Source: Nepenthes gracilis (taxonomy: Eukaryota; Streptophyta; Magnoliopsida; Caryophyllales; Nepenthaceae). From it: a stretch of DNA of 64,000 bases. Position numbers and translations under genes: made by a program. Where the stretch lies: contig BSYO01000015.1 of NCBI GenBank assembly GCA_033239525.1, forward strand, positions 16,305,713-16,369,712. The letters are read 5' to 3'. How positions within the stretch are numbered: position 1 is the first letter of the stretch; each line of letters opens with the position of its first letter. Under the pieces are notes generated by a model. It made no database searches. It worked only from the letters and a program-made list of their open reading frames with translations, and had not been told where the DNA came from. Below are positions 49,201 through 60,944 of the stretch, in pieces.

Positions 49201-49707
49201 ATCGATCTTATTAAATTTATTTATTGGTCACTATAACATACTTTATCTCTCTGAGATGTCGATTTTTCTTCTTTTTCATCGGAAATAATAACATGGCTGT
49301 TTTAAGTTTACTTTGCTAAGATGAGCAAGATTGTCCTAAATCGTCGATCTGCCACTGGATGTCGGTATACTGACTTTAACTCCATTGCGGACTGTTATTG
49401 ACCTTTCAAAAATTGTGAAATGTAACTGCAGAATCACGACAGACAGTTGTGGAAGCTGGGAACTCTGCCACCGGGTCTCATAACATTCTGGAAGCGGACT
49501 CACCCGCTTGATCGGTCGTGGCATGTCCTTGGCCTCGGATATAACCCAAATGTTAACCAAAAGGACATCGAACGAGCAGCTGTCATACACTTCAATGGCA
49601 ACATGAAGCCATGGCTTGAGATCGCGATTCCAAAGTATCGAAGTTACTGGGCAAAGTACATTGATTATGATCAGGTGTATCTTCGAGAATGCAACATCAA
49701 TCCTTAG
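31252..49707 (+). CDS. GAUT4: galacturonosyltransferase, GAUT3/GAUT4 clade (nine exons)
   Basis: GAUTs (GT8 family) sit in the Golgi as type II membrane proteins and add galacturonic acid from UDP-GalA to growing homogalacturonan. Exons: 31252-31351, 31513-31547, 31677-31718, 31836 to about 31945, about 32145-32362, 38171-38448, 39403-39760, 40546-41121 and 49432-49707. The protein is about 660 aa. An N-terminal membrane anchor (KPVLCLLFVTVVSPIVLYTD) is followed by a variable stem. QIRYMKDQLIRAKVYLSL and LTAKTLPRGLHCLPLRLS are family landmarks. The catalytic, metal-binding DDD is at about residues 488-490 (VVFLDDDVVVQKDLSGLW), and the C-terminal HxxGxxKPW-type motif (HFNGNMKPW) at about 625-633. 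All junctions fit GT-AG and phase, except exon 4/5, where either a GC donor (31945) or a weak GT donor (31949) with acceptor 32178 is needed. Introns 5 (5.8 kb) and 8 (8.3 kb) hold retroelements. Arabidopsis GAUT3 and GAUT4 are of similar length; which one this is orthologous to needs a tree. Confidence 0.93.
32363..38170 (+). other. GAUT intron 5 (5.8 kb)
   Basis: The donor is GTG|GTTAGT and the acceptor TCTCAG|GAGATA. It is AT-rich and contains a 2-kb solo LTR; otherwise no gene is seen on either strand. Confidence 0.8.
35016..37044 (-). mobile_element. solo LTR in GAUT intron 5
   Basis: In + reading it starts TGTTACGAACCC and ends CCGGGTATTACA, so it is a TGTAATACCCGG...CGTAACA LTR on the - strand. 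The flanks TAAAT (35011-35015) and TAAAC (37045-37049) give a 4/5 target duplication. A - strand TATA (CCCATATAAAGTG, about 36832-36844) is followed by a GAGA-rich leader. It is antisense to the gene. No internal domains are present. Confidence 0.8.
39050..39145. repeat. short imperfect tandem repeat in GAUT intron 6
   Basis: Three ~30-bp units share CCATAGT...TGCTTATTG.A.GGAT and CTGCTCATCGAATGAG. No coding role is seen. Confidence 0.5.
39830..40450. mobile_element. possible MITE in GAUT intron 7
   Basis: The left end (GGAATTAGAATTCAAGG, about 39838) and the right end (GAATTTGAATTC...TTTTAATTCTAAT, about 40400-40430) are imperfectly inverted. The centre is AT-rich with no ORF. Low complexity weakens the case. 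Confidence 0.35.
41381..42451 (+). repeat. 5' LTR of the intron-8 element
   Basis: TG...CA limits, aligned with 47964-49037. The U5 segment TTTGAGCGTCGGAGGATAAA at about 42268 is shared with the other TGATGGG-family LTRs. Confidence 0.9.
42452..42470 (+). other. primer-binding site
   Basis: TTGGCGCCGTTTGTGG follows the 5' LTR directly, a common plant Gypsy PBS type. Confidence 0.75.
43100..43680 (+). pseudogene. gag relic of the intron-8 element
   Basis: The + strand gives LNRFRALIGSLGLNDATMCL, WGNAQVWFYHL (stop) and FVSYFTTNPKKRKANHVEA. After a gap comes YHxSLGHDAEDCRTLRKEI-like sequence (about 43550-43620). These are the gag core and the degenerate zinc-knuckle region. Stops interrupt it. 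Confidence 0.7.
43681..45527. other. element interior without recognised domains
   Basis: This is where pol would be expected; no RT, RNase H or integrase motif was found in any frame. Confidence 0.55.
45528..46234 (-). pseudogene. antisense additional ORF of the intron-8 element, coiled-coil part
   Basis: On the - strand, opposite to the element, a 100-codon stretch reads DCVDREEMERRVNAAIDKVL, later LNQALSESEARVEGLLNVYT and IASLEDESRVSQQRLLDLM, a clear coiled coil. It is preceded by a GT-AG intron (45983-45893) and an upstream exon reaching to at least 46234. The layout (hydrophilic exon, ~90-nt intron, coiled-coil exon, antisense) is the same as in the Tat element at 7-26 kb, although the residues differ. 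A TATA box on this strand lies at 47710-47716. The N-terminal part is not clearly readable, so I call it a pseudogene or fast-evolving gene. Confidence 0.55.
45893..45983 (-). other. 91-nt intron in the antisense ORF
   Basis: The donor is CATGAG|GTAAGATTC. TATTCCTTTCCTCTGTC comes before TTGTCACAG|GGGATG. All core splice signals are present. Confidence 0.65.
47115..47345. repeat. 115-bp tandem repeat, two copies
   Basis: AGYGGCGACGAYGATCCGACC recurs at 47121 and 47236, and ACTCCRAAAGCACCCCCTCC and GCTCCGCAAGCGACC recur within each copy. It lies between the antisense TATA and the antisense coiled-coil exon. Confidence 0.85.
47710..47716 (-). promoter_or_regulatory. antisense TATA box in the intron-8 element
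   Basis: The - strand reads GACTATAAATGGGG, with ATG codons about 30 bp downstream (near 47680). Confidence 0.5.
47951..47963 (+). other. polypurine tract
   Basis: CATGGGGGGCTAA lies directly before the 3' LTR. Confidence 0.75.
47964..49037 (+). repeat. 3' LTR of the intron-8 element
   Basis: 1074 bp, homologous to 41381-42451, with many point differences between the two. Confidence 0.9.
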
Positions 49708-50357
49708 CCTGCTCAACTGTCTCTGCAATCGAACAGATAGACTATCCGGCCATCGTTCGAGGTACGTGTTGTTTTGATTTAGATTTTGTTTTTCTCGTTC
49801 ATTTTTCTCGATCTGTAGATGCATGAAAATCAATTGTTCTCTTTGTTCATCCATCCTAGGCTGTTTGGAAATTTAATTCTTTGTAAACAATTATTATTTC
49901 TTTTATAATAAACGATAAAATTGTGTATATCTGATCCTGTGATACCCCTATCAGGTATATTTGTATATGTTTTGAAGCTGCAGACTTAATGATAATGTTT
50001 CATGGTCATATTTTCTGTGAATTTCAGCTTAATTTTTTGGCCAAAATTGAGTAATCAATTGCAATATTAATGTTTACTCTAGATTATTATTTTTAAAATA
50101 TTTTATTTATATTTGGTTTTATAGTCGGTCGATATTAATATTATAAAAAATTATTTTAAAAAATCATATTAGTAATATTAATGTCATAATGTCTGACTTT
50201 AGGGTATGAAGTTGGAGGCAGCGCCTCATGTGTTCAACTAATTATTTAACTACATTTATTGATAATATTAATATATCTCTGTCAATAATATTAATATATT
50301 CTAATTAATTTATATGTAAAATGACAGAATTAGATCGTTCAGATCATAATTGGCTAA

Positions 50358-51313
50358 TCAAGCTGCAACATAAACTACTATTGGACTTCTAACATAGTGG
50401 TGCCCATCGGACCATGTCAAACCGCCGAACACATAGCCATAGTCTTCGTGCACTTGAGCCGCATTAGACTTAAGGGTCACCGTAAACCTTTTCTCTTCGC
50501 CAACTTTCTTGAATTTCAAGTTCTTCGGTTCAACCCTAATTGAGACTCCCCATGGCTCACGGATTCTAGCTATGTAGGTGCCCGGTGTCCCGACATTCTT
50601 CACGGTGCGGGTCAAGGTGATCGTGCCAGAGAGTTTAGGCACCGTTATGGAAGGATAGTTGAAGTTAAGAAGGCTGGTGGATTTAGGGCATGTGTAAGGA
50701 TTGTCATGGAAGGGCTCGATCATGGTCCGGTTGTAGCCAAGGGCACATAGGAAATCTAAGTAGTCATTGATGGTTAGGTCATAGACCAAGCCGGGGTCCA
50801 TGGCTCGGTTTGGCTGCAGATGCCCGGATCCATAATCGAACGAAGTCGCCTTCATGTAAGATGCGTTCTTCATTGCACTCGCAGTGTTGTCTCTTACTTT
50901 AGCTTTATGGAAAGGAAATAAAAACAGAGATTAGATGCATCCCATAGCATGCTCTGTTAGTTGTTAGTATGCTTAATTTCGATCCAAATCAGTCAAATTA
51001 ATTTGATAAAAATTAAAACCCTAACCGAATTGATTTAATTGGTTATCCCTCTATAGAGATATGACATTTTTGCAAAAAAAAAAAAATTATAAAAATATAA
51101 TGCATAAAACTTATAATTTTAAAACATTTATATAATATTTTAGTATATAAATTATAATTTTTAATAATATTTTAGTAATTAACCACCAACAATATAAGTT
51201 TTATACAATCATAAATATTTATTTATTTTTTTATTTTATTTGCCTTTTGAATCTTTGTTCAATCAATTGCATAAGACACTTATACTAAATTAAATTTTTT
51301 TTTACTTTTTTAA

Positions 51314-51348
<35 letters not shown>

Positions 51349-54300
51349 TTATATTAACGGTTTGGGTAATTGCTAAATCAAAAATCAATAAACCAAAATT
51401 TTGAAAAAATCTACTAAAATATAAAATTGTTCCAAATAAAAATGGTCTCGAAGCTGTTTAGCCGTTAGATTTACAACCAAATAGTTACGATTATGATATA
51501 GGGCCCCTCGGCTCAATTATCACTGCTATACCTTATTAGTTAGATGTAGTTGTTAGGACAGTAAGGGCAATACCGGTGGTCATGATGGCGGATCTGATGG
51601 CAGCAGGACTCCAGTCTCGGTGGAGGGTTTTCAGAAGGGCACCCACCCCAGCAACGTGGGGACAAGACATGGATGTCCCAGACATTGCAATGTAAGGAAC
51701 CCTTCGGTGGTCAAGGTTCGACTCCGATGGGCTCACCGCCCCTGAATAGGCCGCGATGACATCCACTCCCGGAGCGGTTATATCAGGCTGCAAAATTCGG
51801 CATGATTATGCAAAAATGGCACCACAATGACTTGGTATATAGCCTATGTGACAAATTTAACAATTAATAAAAATAATTTATAATATTATGGTAGGATTTG
51901 TGATTATGAGTTTATCTCTATTATCCGAAGACTTATCTGATAGATGATTATCATAGACAAGATAAGTTTGTAAGTTTTTTTTAGTGGGATCAATATACAC
52001 AAGTGATGCATAGACAATACCTAGCAATAAGTAATTTTACAAAAGTAGTGTTCAGTATAGTTTAAATAAAGACGATTCGATCTGATTTAAATTTAAACTA
52101 ATCATTTAGGTGTGAAACTAATTCAGAAGACAACCTTGTCAAATGTTCAACCAAATGGTTGAGTTGTAGGGTGATCAAGAATACAAAAGATCAAAGTAAT
52201 TAATAATATAATAAAATAATAAATCAGGTATTTAATTTTAACAAATAATTATTTATAGTTGATGGATGATCGTATACATTGAATCAGTATGTAAAAGTTG
52301 AACAAGTGCAAAGCCATAATTATTAGACAGTTACTAAACCAGTATAAGTAATAATTATATAACTAATGCAACTTTTAGAAATTAAAACAACACAATGCTT
52401 TAGAAAATAATCGCGTCGATTTTAGATAGACAAGCCAATTGACACTCAGACTATAAATATAATCCTTTGGTCAGAAGTCAAAAATATTGAGTAATCAAAT
52501 AATCTTATAATCTGATAATAATATACTCAACCAATCAATTGCCAATAATGAGTATAAATAAAATATCGAAGTACAACCCTCCATCTCATACTCATCCCAA
52601 TTACTTTTATCTTTTATATTTTTTTATTTTTTCTTAGAAAGATTACTGATTTGAATATCGAATGATATATTAAAAGTAAGTCTCTTATATACCTCTTTCC
52701 TTTTATTAAATTATTATGATTCATAGGATTAGGGTTTATAATTATAAAGACTAGACCCACATTCTTTTAAATCAATTAAAGATTTTATTTTACTATCTAA
52801 TTCGTATAATAATTTAAATTTCATGTATACATCAAATATCATAAAAAATAAATACTCTTATAGTTTTATTATTTTTAATGTTATAATTTAAAATAACTAA
52901 GTTATTGATTAAATTATCTTAAAGAGATAAGGAATATATAATAGTTAATAAATAAATTTAATAATTTAGCTAATAATATATTTATATCTAATTCTTTTAA
53001 AAAAATTCAAAAGTATAGGAAACTAACCTTTAGAATCTCCGGAGTGATTATATTTGGGCCCCTAGAGGAGAAGGAAGCCATGAACGGAGCTGGTCTGGTG
53101 CCTAACACAGCATATGGCTCGGTGATAAAGCCAACAGGGTCACTATTAAAAAACAATGATCCGAACTCATTTTAATTCAAACAAGCAAACAACAAAAAAA
53201 AAATATTTATAGATACTGATACAAAACCAATGGTGTCAGTAACTGGCAAAAATGAATAAGGAAGAAAGTTACATCGTGGAGTTGATGTAGGCGAAGACCT
53301 CGGCCCCATCGTGGTAGCTTACATGCGATGCCGGAAGGATATGAGGATCGGCATTGAGGTCGTTTGCATCGGCCTCATCGTTGCAAAGAATCATGGCGAT
53401 GGCTCCGGCCCGGTAGGCTACCATGCTCTTCTCCATCCTTGGATTTTCTCCTCTTAGACAAGCCATGATCTTGCCCTCTACCTTCTTGGGATCCAATGTG
53501 CCTGGCTTGCATAGCAAACTATAGTTTTTTTTTTTTTTAAATCCAAAATCAAGTTAGTAAGTGATTAAAAACTGTATATATACATATATATATATATTAG
53601 AAATAACATTTAATTACTTTTAAAATATTATTAATAATATAATATATTATTTATCTATCTATAATGTTAAGCTTGTATTTGAATATATAATGTTATGTGG
53701 TAAGTGATATTTTTATTTTATTTTATTTTTTAAAAATTTGAGTAAACTTACATAATACACATATTGTATTATTTTTAGATATATTTTATAAAATTAAAAT
53801 TATTTTTTATATTTTAATTATTTATTTTTAACTATATAATTATAATTTAATAATTAAATTTAATTTTTTTATTTTTTTAAAAAAATAATTTAATTATAAT
53901 TATATATTTAAAAATAAATTATTTAAATTAAAAAAAGGGGCAACATGGAGCCCCGTTATCCTATAATTATAGTACGGATAATAATTTAGATAATGCTGAT
54001 GAGAAAGATTGGCATTATTACGCGTCTTTAGCAGATGCATTCGCAGCTTTCGCCTGAGCCGCGCTGATGAGGGAGTAAAATCTAGCCTCCGGCATAGGCG
54101 GCGACATGCTCTTTCCCTGGCAGCAAGCAGACACTTCGTTAGGCGGCGCGCCACCCACCGCCGGCATAGGCTGAGGCGGTGTGTTGTTGAAGGCATTTGA
54201 CGTAGAGAGACAAGACGAACAAACGTACGTACCTTGAAGATCTTCCCGTTTGCCAGCTGTACGAAAGCTTCGAATTCCCTGTCCATGGTGCTTGCTCCGA

Positions 54301-57300
54301 CGGTAAACATCCATGGAGAAATGTTCGACACGGTTCCGGGATCAGGGCCGTCGTTACCGGCAGAGCACACCACGAGAATGCCGTTCCTAACCGCATGGAA
54401 TGCTCCGATGGACATGCCGTCCTCGAAGTACTCGCTCGGTGATCCGCCAAGCGACATGGAAATCACGTCGACGCCGTCGTGTATGGCGACGTCGAAGGCT
54501 TCCAGGATGTCAGCACTGAAGCATTCGCCGCCGTTGACGGGTTCCCAGCAGACTTTGTAGGCCGCCACTCTGGCCTTTGGTGATCCGCCTTTGGCTGTTC
54601 CGATTCCGACGCCCGACACGCTTGCTCCGGCAACGAAGTTCCCTCCGGCCGTCGATAGGGTATGAGATCCGTGGCCGGCGTAGTCGCGCGGAGATCTCAT
54701 TGATGCATTCACTGTTCCTCCGTAGGCAACATATCCTTTGTAGAAGTACTTCGCTCCAATAAGCTTCCTACAATAGTCATCATAATATATATATATATAT
54801 ATATATATATAAACAAATTAAGTAAAGTTTTCTATATAATACTCATCCATTACTTAATATTAACTATAAATGTTAATATAGTAAATGTCATTACAGTTTT
54901 ATTATTCATGTTAATATTATAAAGAAAAAGAATGAATAGACCTATTGCAAGAAACTCCATGGCAAGAGTCGTTAGAACAATTTCCTTTCCACCTTGACGG
55001 AACTGGCCCGTAACCCTTGTCGTTGAAGCTCTTCGATTCGGGCCATACACCTTGTAAGAAGTTAGATATCAATGTCACAAGAATGTAACTTTAGCACCTG
55101 TGGGGCATGTTCATGGCACCATAGGTGGACCCACAACTATATAAGGCTTACCCTTGTAAGCAAGGGCATATCATGATACTATGGTACCTCAAAAATTATA
55201 CACAAGAAGATGGTTGTGTATGTATGTATGCATGCATGCATGTATGTGTACATATACATATACGAGTATTTATGTATGTATGCGTATATATGTGTGTATG
55301 TTAAAGTAGATTTTAGAAAAATAGTAATGTTTAACAAAAAAAAAATTAATTGTTGTTTTTTATAAATTATTATGGATTATAAACAAGTTTGTGTGATTAT
55401 TTTTTATTTTTGGGCTAAGGGGCATTATTCATAGTTTAAAAAATAAGAAAAAAATCCTCAAAGAGAGGTCGAGGATTATATTTTAATGGGATCAATAATT
55501 TTATATTTTAATATTTAAAAAAATGTAAGCTAATTATGTTAATGTTTTTCATTAAAATGGTAAAAATTTAATTAATATGGTAGATATAATAAAGTGGCAA
55601 TGGCTAATAAATAAATCTTATAAGATGGATCAAAAGTATTTTGTTGGGTGAATAAAATTATTTATCAATATAATTATATCTAATTTTTATTTTATTTATG
55701 TAAATGTTTTAAGTAGAATTAATTAAACTCAAATCTTATAGTGTATCTGCCCATAAATACCCCATAGATGGGGGATGGCTGCCTCAGAAACGGGGATTTT
55801 ATTTTTTTAATGATGTAATTCAATCAAAATTTAATAATTAATATTTATAAATAAAAAATTATTAAATATAGTTATATTGTTAAAATTTTTATAATATTAA
55901 TATCGACTACATATTAAATTTAATATTTAAAAAATTTTAATAAAATAACTATTTAATGATATTATTTAATATTTATATTTGTCATTAAATTTAATATCTA
56001 TTATTTTATAATTTATAAAAAAATTTACTTCTAATATATTTAATAATAATATTTTTTAAAATTTGATATTGATATAATCACATTCAATATTAAAATTAAC
56101 ATTTTCATTTATTTATTATTTATCATATAATTTATTTCATAAAATATAGGGAGATATATACCTATAAAATTAAAAAAATATTTACCATATACATTTTATT
56201 TATTTTTAAAATAAATTTATATGATGTAATATATATATATTTATATTTATTTATTATAAATTTATTAATTTAATAAATAAATAAAATAATATATTATTAA
56301 AAATAACTAAAAATAATTTTTTAAATATTATTGGCATGAGATATTTAATTTTTTTCACCAACTTAAATAAAAGGAAATTAATTATTACGTAATAATTTAC
56401 CAGTGTCGAGATTTGCAATGATAGTATCTTCGCCGAATCTGGCCGTACTCCAAGCCGAGTCGCGACGAACGACGCCGTTTTTCTCGAGCCGGAGAAATTC
56501 CCACGTGTGCGTCGTGTGTAATTTCACCCCACGGTTCAAGAACACAGACACCACTTTCGGATGCTCTGCCATTAATAAAAATTAAAAAAAAATAAAAAAA
56601 CAAATTAATAATTAATTCCAATATTGTCAAATACAGAAATAATAAAAAATGAGTTAAAATTTCAACCTTGGCCATAATATATAATAATAAAATAATAAAT
56701 AATTATAAAATTTATTTAAAATACAAATATATAAAAATATAGAAATTATCATCTTATTTTTTAATTTAATTATGACTATAAAATTATAATACAAACTATT
56801 TCTCAATAGAAACTATGTTAATTATTTAATAGATTTTTTATATATAATTGAGATATTATTAATAAGATAATTTTAAATTATTTATAAATTATGATCTGAA
56901 TAAATTTTTATAAATTCAAATATCATACAAAATAAGATTCAAATTAAATTCAAATATATAATTATATATTTAGTGATAAAATAATAATTTATTTTTAAAA
57001 TATTTTATAATAATTTTTTAGTGATAAATTTATATATTATTATTAAATTTTTTAATAATAAATTTTTAACTGATAATGATAAAAAAATATTATTATTAAA
57101 AATAAAAATTATTGCAGTGGTATAATAAAATATTAAATTTAGTAATTTTTAAAATATGTTGCCATCATGATTTATTCTTCAATATCATCAAAGAAAAATC
57201 GATTACTTGCAATTTCAGCTGCGTGCTCATCTTCAAGAATGGCGGCGAAGCCATTGATATGCCTCTTGTATGAGTAAAATATTGCGTTCTGGGCTTCCTC

Positions 57301-57988
57301 GTGACTTCATTTTCGCAACAATGAAAACAACGAAAACAAACAAAACAAAAACACTCTCAGCAAATCTGGAAAAACACATAGGCAATACCGGATCCAGAAT
57401 TCGTTCTCTCTGTGGAGAAGGATCGCCCTTCTTCTCACTCGCCAGTATGTAAATCCAAACGACCACATATTTTGAATAAAAATATAATGGTACTGTTGAT
57501 TTTAAATTTAATCATCTAAAATACAAAAACCTCGAATTTTACATCGGCCCGAAATTAAGAGTTAACGATACCCTTCTCCACAGGAAAAAAGGACGGCCCC
57601 TCAATCCGGCAAAACCTCGGAACAAGAAAATCAAAAAACAAAAATTCAAGTTGACGTGCCTTCCAAGAAATGACGCGAGAAAATCATGATGCGATTCGCT
57701 CGCTCGATTCAAATCCGCTTCCGTAGGTTTATCGCCGTGAGAATGCGAGCCCAAGTAGACTATGTACGACTGTATATTCATATTATACAGACAAATGAAC
57801 GATCAAATCAGGTCAAATATAACATCAACGTGATCGGAAATATCAAAACAAATCGAAAAATATGGAAGAATCAAACAGATAATATACAGTATAAAGCTTG
57901 CCTGTTTTTCTGCAAATATGGGTGCATGGAAGACAGAGAAGTAGATCGAAAACAAGAAAACCCTAATCGATATCGTTGAAGATGACAT
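50358..57988 (-). CDS. SBT5.4: subtilisin-like serine protease, SBT5.3/SBT5.4-like (11 exons)
   Basis: This is a secreted plant subtilase (S8A) acting in the cell wall. Exons in reading order: 57988-57902, 57769-57660, 57304-57207, 56565-56401, 55050-54942, 54767-54233, 54116-54022, 53518-53273, 53142-53028, 51787-51574 and 50902-50358. All phases agree, giving 2319 nt and 772 aa, the usual family length. Order: signal peptide ([20 protein letters not shown]); inhibitor I9 prodomain ([12 protein letters not shown]...[14 protein letters not shown], about 30-110); catalytic Asp152 (NLDTGVW), His222 (AGHGSH), oxyanion Asn328 (SAGNDGP) and Ser559 (SGTSMSCPH); a PA domain between about 370 and 500; and a C-terminal Fn3-like domain (FNYPSITVP to [10 protein letters not shown]). 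Introns 1 and 2 appear to use GC donors. Intron 9 holds an LTR relic. It looks functional. Whether it is SBT5.3 (AIR3) or SBT5.4 needs a tree. Confidence 0.93.
51319..51345. repeat. (TA)n microsatellite in subtilase intron 10
   Basis: A run of about 13 TA units. Confidence 0.85.
52260..52834 (+). mobile_element. LTR relic in subtilase intron 9
   Basis: It has a TGATGGATG start, a TATA (ACTATAAATATAAT) at about 52449 and a U5-like GATTTGAATATCGAATGATA segment at about 52651. It ends GTATACATCA, parallel to the GCATCA end of the element at 41-49 kb. The flanks do not match as a target duplication, so the limits are approximate. It lies opposite to the gene. Confidence 0.4.
54787..54811. repeat. 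(AT)n microsatellite in subtilase intron 5
   Basis: About 12 AT units lie just upstream of the exon 6 acceptor. Confidence 0.85.
57659..57772 (-). other. exon 2 of the subtilase, flanked by two GC-AG introns
   Basis: Exon 1 ends ...GAAAAACAG|GCAAGC and exon 2 ends ...CTTGGAAG|GCACGT. Only these GC donors keep the family frame ([10 protein letters not shown] and SFLG-S-HEEA) with no gap. Confidence 0.65.
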
Positions 57989-58054
57989 GATTTCTGTGCT
58001 ATTGCTATCCGTCTCAGTTTCTGCACATAATTTTAAGTTACATGGATGCATGTA

Positions 58055-58066
58055 AATATATAAATG
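58055..58066 (-). promoter_or_regulatory. TATA-like box of the subtilase gene
   Basis: The - strand reads TTTATATATTTA about 70 bp before the start codon. A second candidate (TTATATATGATAA) is at about 58092-58104. The region is AT-rich, so this is weak. Confidence 0.3.
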
Positions 58067-58109
58067 TATTTGGTAATAAATCCCAAAGTTATCATATATA
58101 ATCATGAGA

Positions 58110-60690
58110 TTATGGTAAATTTTATATTGATTATCATGGCGATTAATTGGTATGTATTTTTAAGAGCTTAAACAAGAAATCAGAGATTATAGAAGATATG
58201 GTGATGATTTTTCCCATTTGAAGATATTGTGGATAATACCATGTCAGTAGTTATTCTTTTAGATAACTAGCTTAATTAACTTGAGTTTATTATTATTTTT
58301 TTGTACTATGATATAATTATTTATTATTATTGATAATATTTTTTATTTTGTGAATCAGAAATTTGATGACAAATATTGACCAATACAATGACATTGTAAT
58401 TTTATTATAATATTGAGATATATTATTATTAGGGATATTAATATTTAATGAGGTTTGGACTGCCTATTTGAATCGTAAAAAAAATAATTAACAATTAACA
58501 ATAAGTAAATAATAATCATAAGTAAATAATAATCATAAATAATGATACGACACACGATTTTATATAAAAAAATTCTTTTTTAGAATGAGAGAAAAAAATT
58601 ATAGGATAATACATCTGAAATATCTCAACTATATAAAAATTTAATTATGTGAATACCACAAATATAAGAACACTATACATTATCACAAACAAGTTTAAAC
58701 TGTAAAAAATATAAGATGAAAAAAAAAACGACCAATAAATTTTTTTTTTTACTTTAAGAATAACGTGCCTAGGGTCGGTGAAAATTAAAACATGATTTGA
58801 AACTTACTTAGATCTTGAACCTTTCTTTTCTCCATTTTCTTTTCCTTTTTCTTTTTATTTTCTCTTAAAGTTAGAGCTTAAAATCCCAAATTTGTAAATG
58901 ATTAACCCTAACAAGATATCAATATATTTTTATATTGTGAACTAACACTTAAGCGTAGGCACCATTAGGATCAGGTCTTTGGGTGTCCCTCAGGCACACC
59001 TCAAGCGCCTGTCTATTACTTTTGGTGCTTCAGGCGTTCATCTTGCCTGTGTAATCCATGCACGAGCGTCCTCATGCAAGCCATCGATCACACGTCAAAT
59101 GGGCATGTGTTCCACACTAGAGTAACCTATAACCTAACAATATTAATATATGTTAGTTAATATTTTATTTTATATTTATTTAATAATAATAATATAAATA
59201 TTTTAATATTTAAATGTTATAGAAAACTCTCTTGCTTCAATTTTAATATTTAAATACTATGACATACTCTTGTATAATGGATGTAAAGTTTAATGATATG
59301 CTCTCTTGCTCCAATTTTTTTGTCTCATAATGTCCAAACCACAAAATGATTTCCAATTTGTGCATGCATGGAATAGGGAGGGTAGGAGGGCTGAATCTCT
59401 CGTGGAGAAGCAATTCCATTTTCTGAAATTGACAGCCATCTTTTTGAATTTTGACAGTTGTAAATTGATTATTTTTAAAAGGTGAAATTCAATTAATTTT
59501 TTTTAATATTTTTTAAAAAATGGTTAATTTATAAACTTTTATGCTTAAATAGACAATTAAAATTAAAAAAAAATAAGGGTAATTCTCTATGAAAGATACA
59601 GTATGGTCTGACTGACTCAAAATAATAGAATTTAGTTAAGATATATTAATATTATAAATTAATATGATCAAAAAATTATATCTAATTAATTTTTTTAATC
59701 AAGCTTGTTCAATGGTAAAAGTGATCGGTTTAGAAAAACTTGGCACGGATTATGATTTTATATATATATATTTATTTTAAATAAATATAACTTTTAAAAA
59801 TTATTTTAACTAATTATATTTTTAGGTAATTAATAAATTTTACATTAAAAATTTTTATTTAAATGTACGATTAATTAATATTGTAATCTAAATATTATAA
59901 TTTTTTAAATATTATATATTTGTAGATATTTTTATATAACTCTAAATTTTTAAATAAATATACTTAAAAATAAAAAAAAAATTATGTTCCTGCCTGAACA
60001 GGTCCAATTTAAATTATGAACAAGTATGATTTTAGCTTCGGTAACTAGATCATATCCAGTCTTATTAGACTTAGCAATTATAAATTTTTATCTAAAATCA
60101 TCATATTTTGATGTAAAGATAAATAGAAAAAATTATTTTAAAATAATTATTCTTAGATAACGATGAATAAAAAAATACCATGAGAGTGTTGATATTTTTT
60201 ATTCCTTATTTTGAAAGAATAATAATTTATTTTAAAATTATTATTTGTATCATTAAAACAATTGAATAATAGAATAATAATTCTATTAAAAATAAAATAA
60301 AAATAAAAATTTTTATTTCGTCCTATCAAATAAAAAATTAGTGTCCAATTGATCTATTGTGGATGCTTATCAAAATTCATATTCAAACAATAAGTCTAAG
60401 GTTATTGAGGTTGATTAATTGTCCATATAGGTCAGTATTTTATTTATATTTTTATAAGTAAATTTGTGAAGTGTATGTGTTCTTCAAATCTACAAAGATA
60501 ACCTAAGTATATGTAGACTATACTTGAATAGTGTTAGAAAAATAGTCTTTGGCAACCCTCACAGCACATTTGTGTCACATACGGCCACTCCTTCAAACAT
60601 ATGATTTTTCTTTTTTTTTTTTAAGTTGTCAGACAAAGTCACAGATTGTTCAAATGAGGCTCGCTCAGGTGACACTGTTTATTAGATATG
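58110..60690. other. AT-rich intergenic DNA with a small LTR fragment
   Basis: No gene is seen. At about 58790-59110 a CT-rich leader and a block with CAGGCACACCTCAAGCGCC resemble part of the solo LTR at 35016-37044 (GAGCGCCACCTCAAGC), so it is a probable relic. Confidence 0.45.
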
Positions 60691-60944
60691 ATGGATTCAG
60701 TAACCATGGGCCCAATCGGCCAGGCCCCTTAATAAGCTCACAATCCAACGTAATTCTTTCAATGTAAAAGTCCCATATTATTTTTGGACGAATAATGTAT
60801 CTACAAATCTCATTATAAAAGCAGACACCCTCAAATATTAAAGGACAAGTTGTAGAAACTCGAAAAAACTTCATAAGGCTCCATATGGCTCGGGGAAGGG
60901 CATGGCAGTTACTAGCCAGTCTCCAACGAAAGCAAACTGGCGAC

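Noticed and set aside
53900..54232. C-terminal extension of the 270-aa subtilase ORF
   Set aside because: It is read-through past the exon 6 donor at 54233. The true next exon is 54116-54022, which restores the family sequence.
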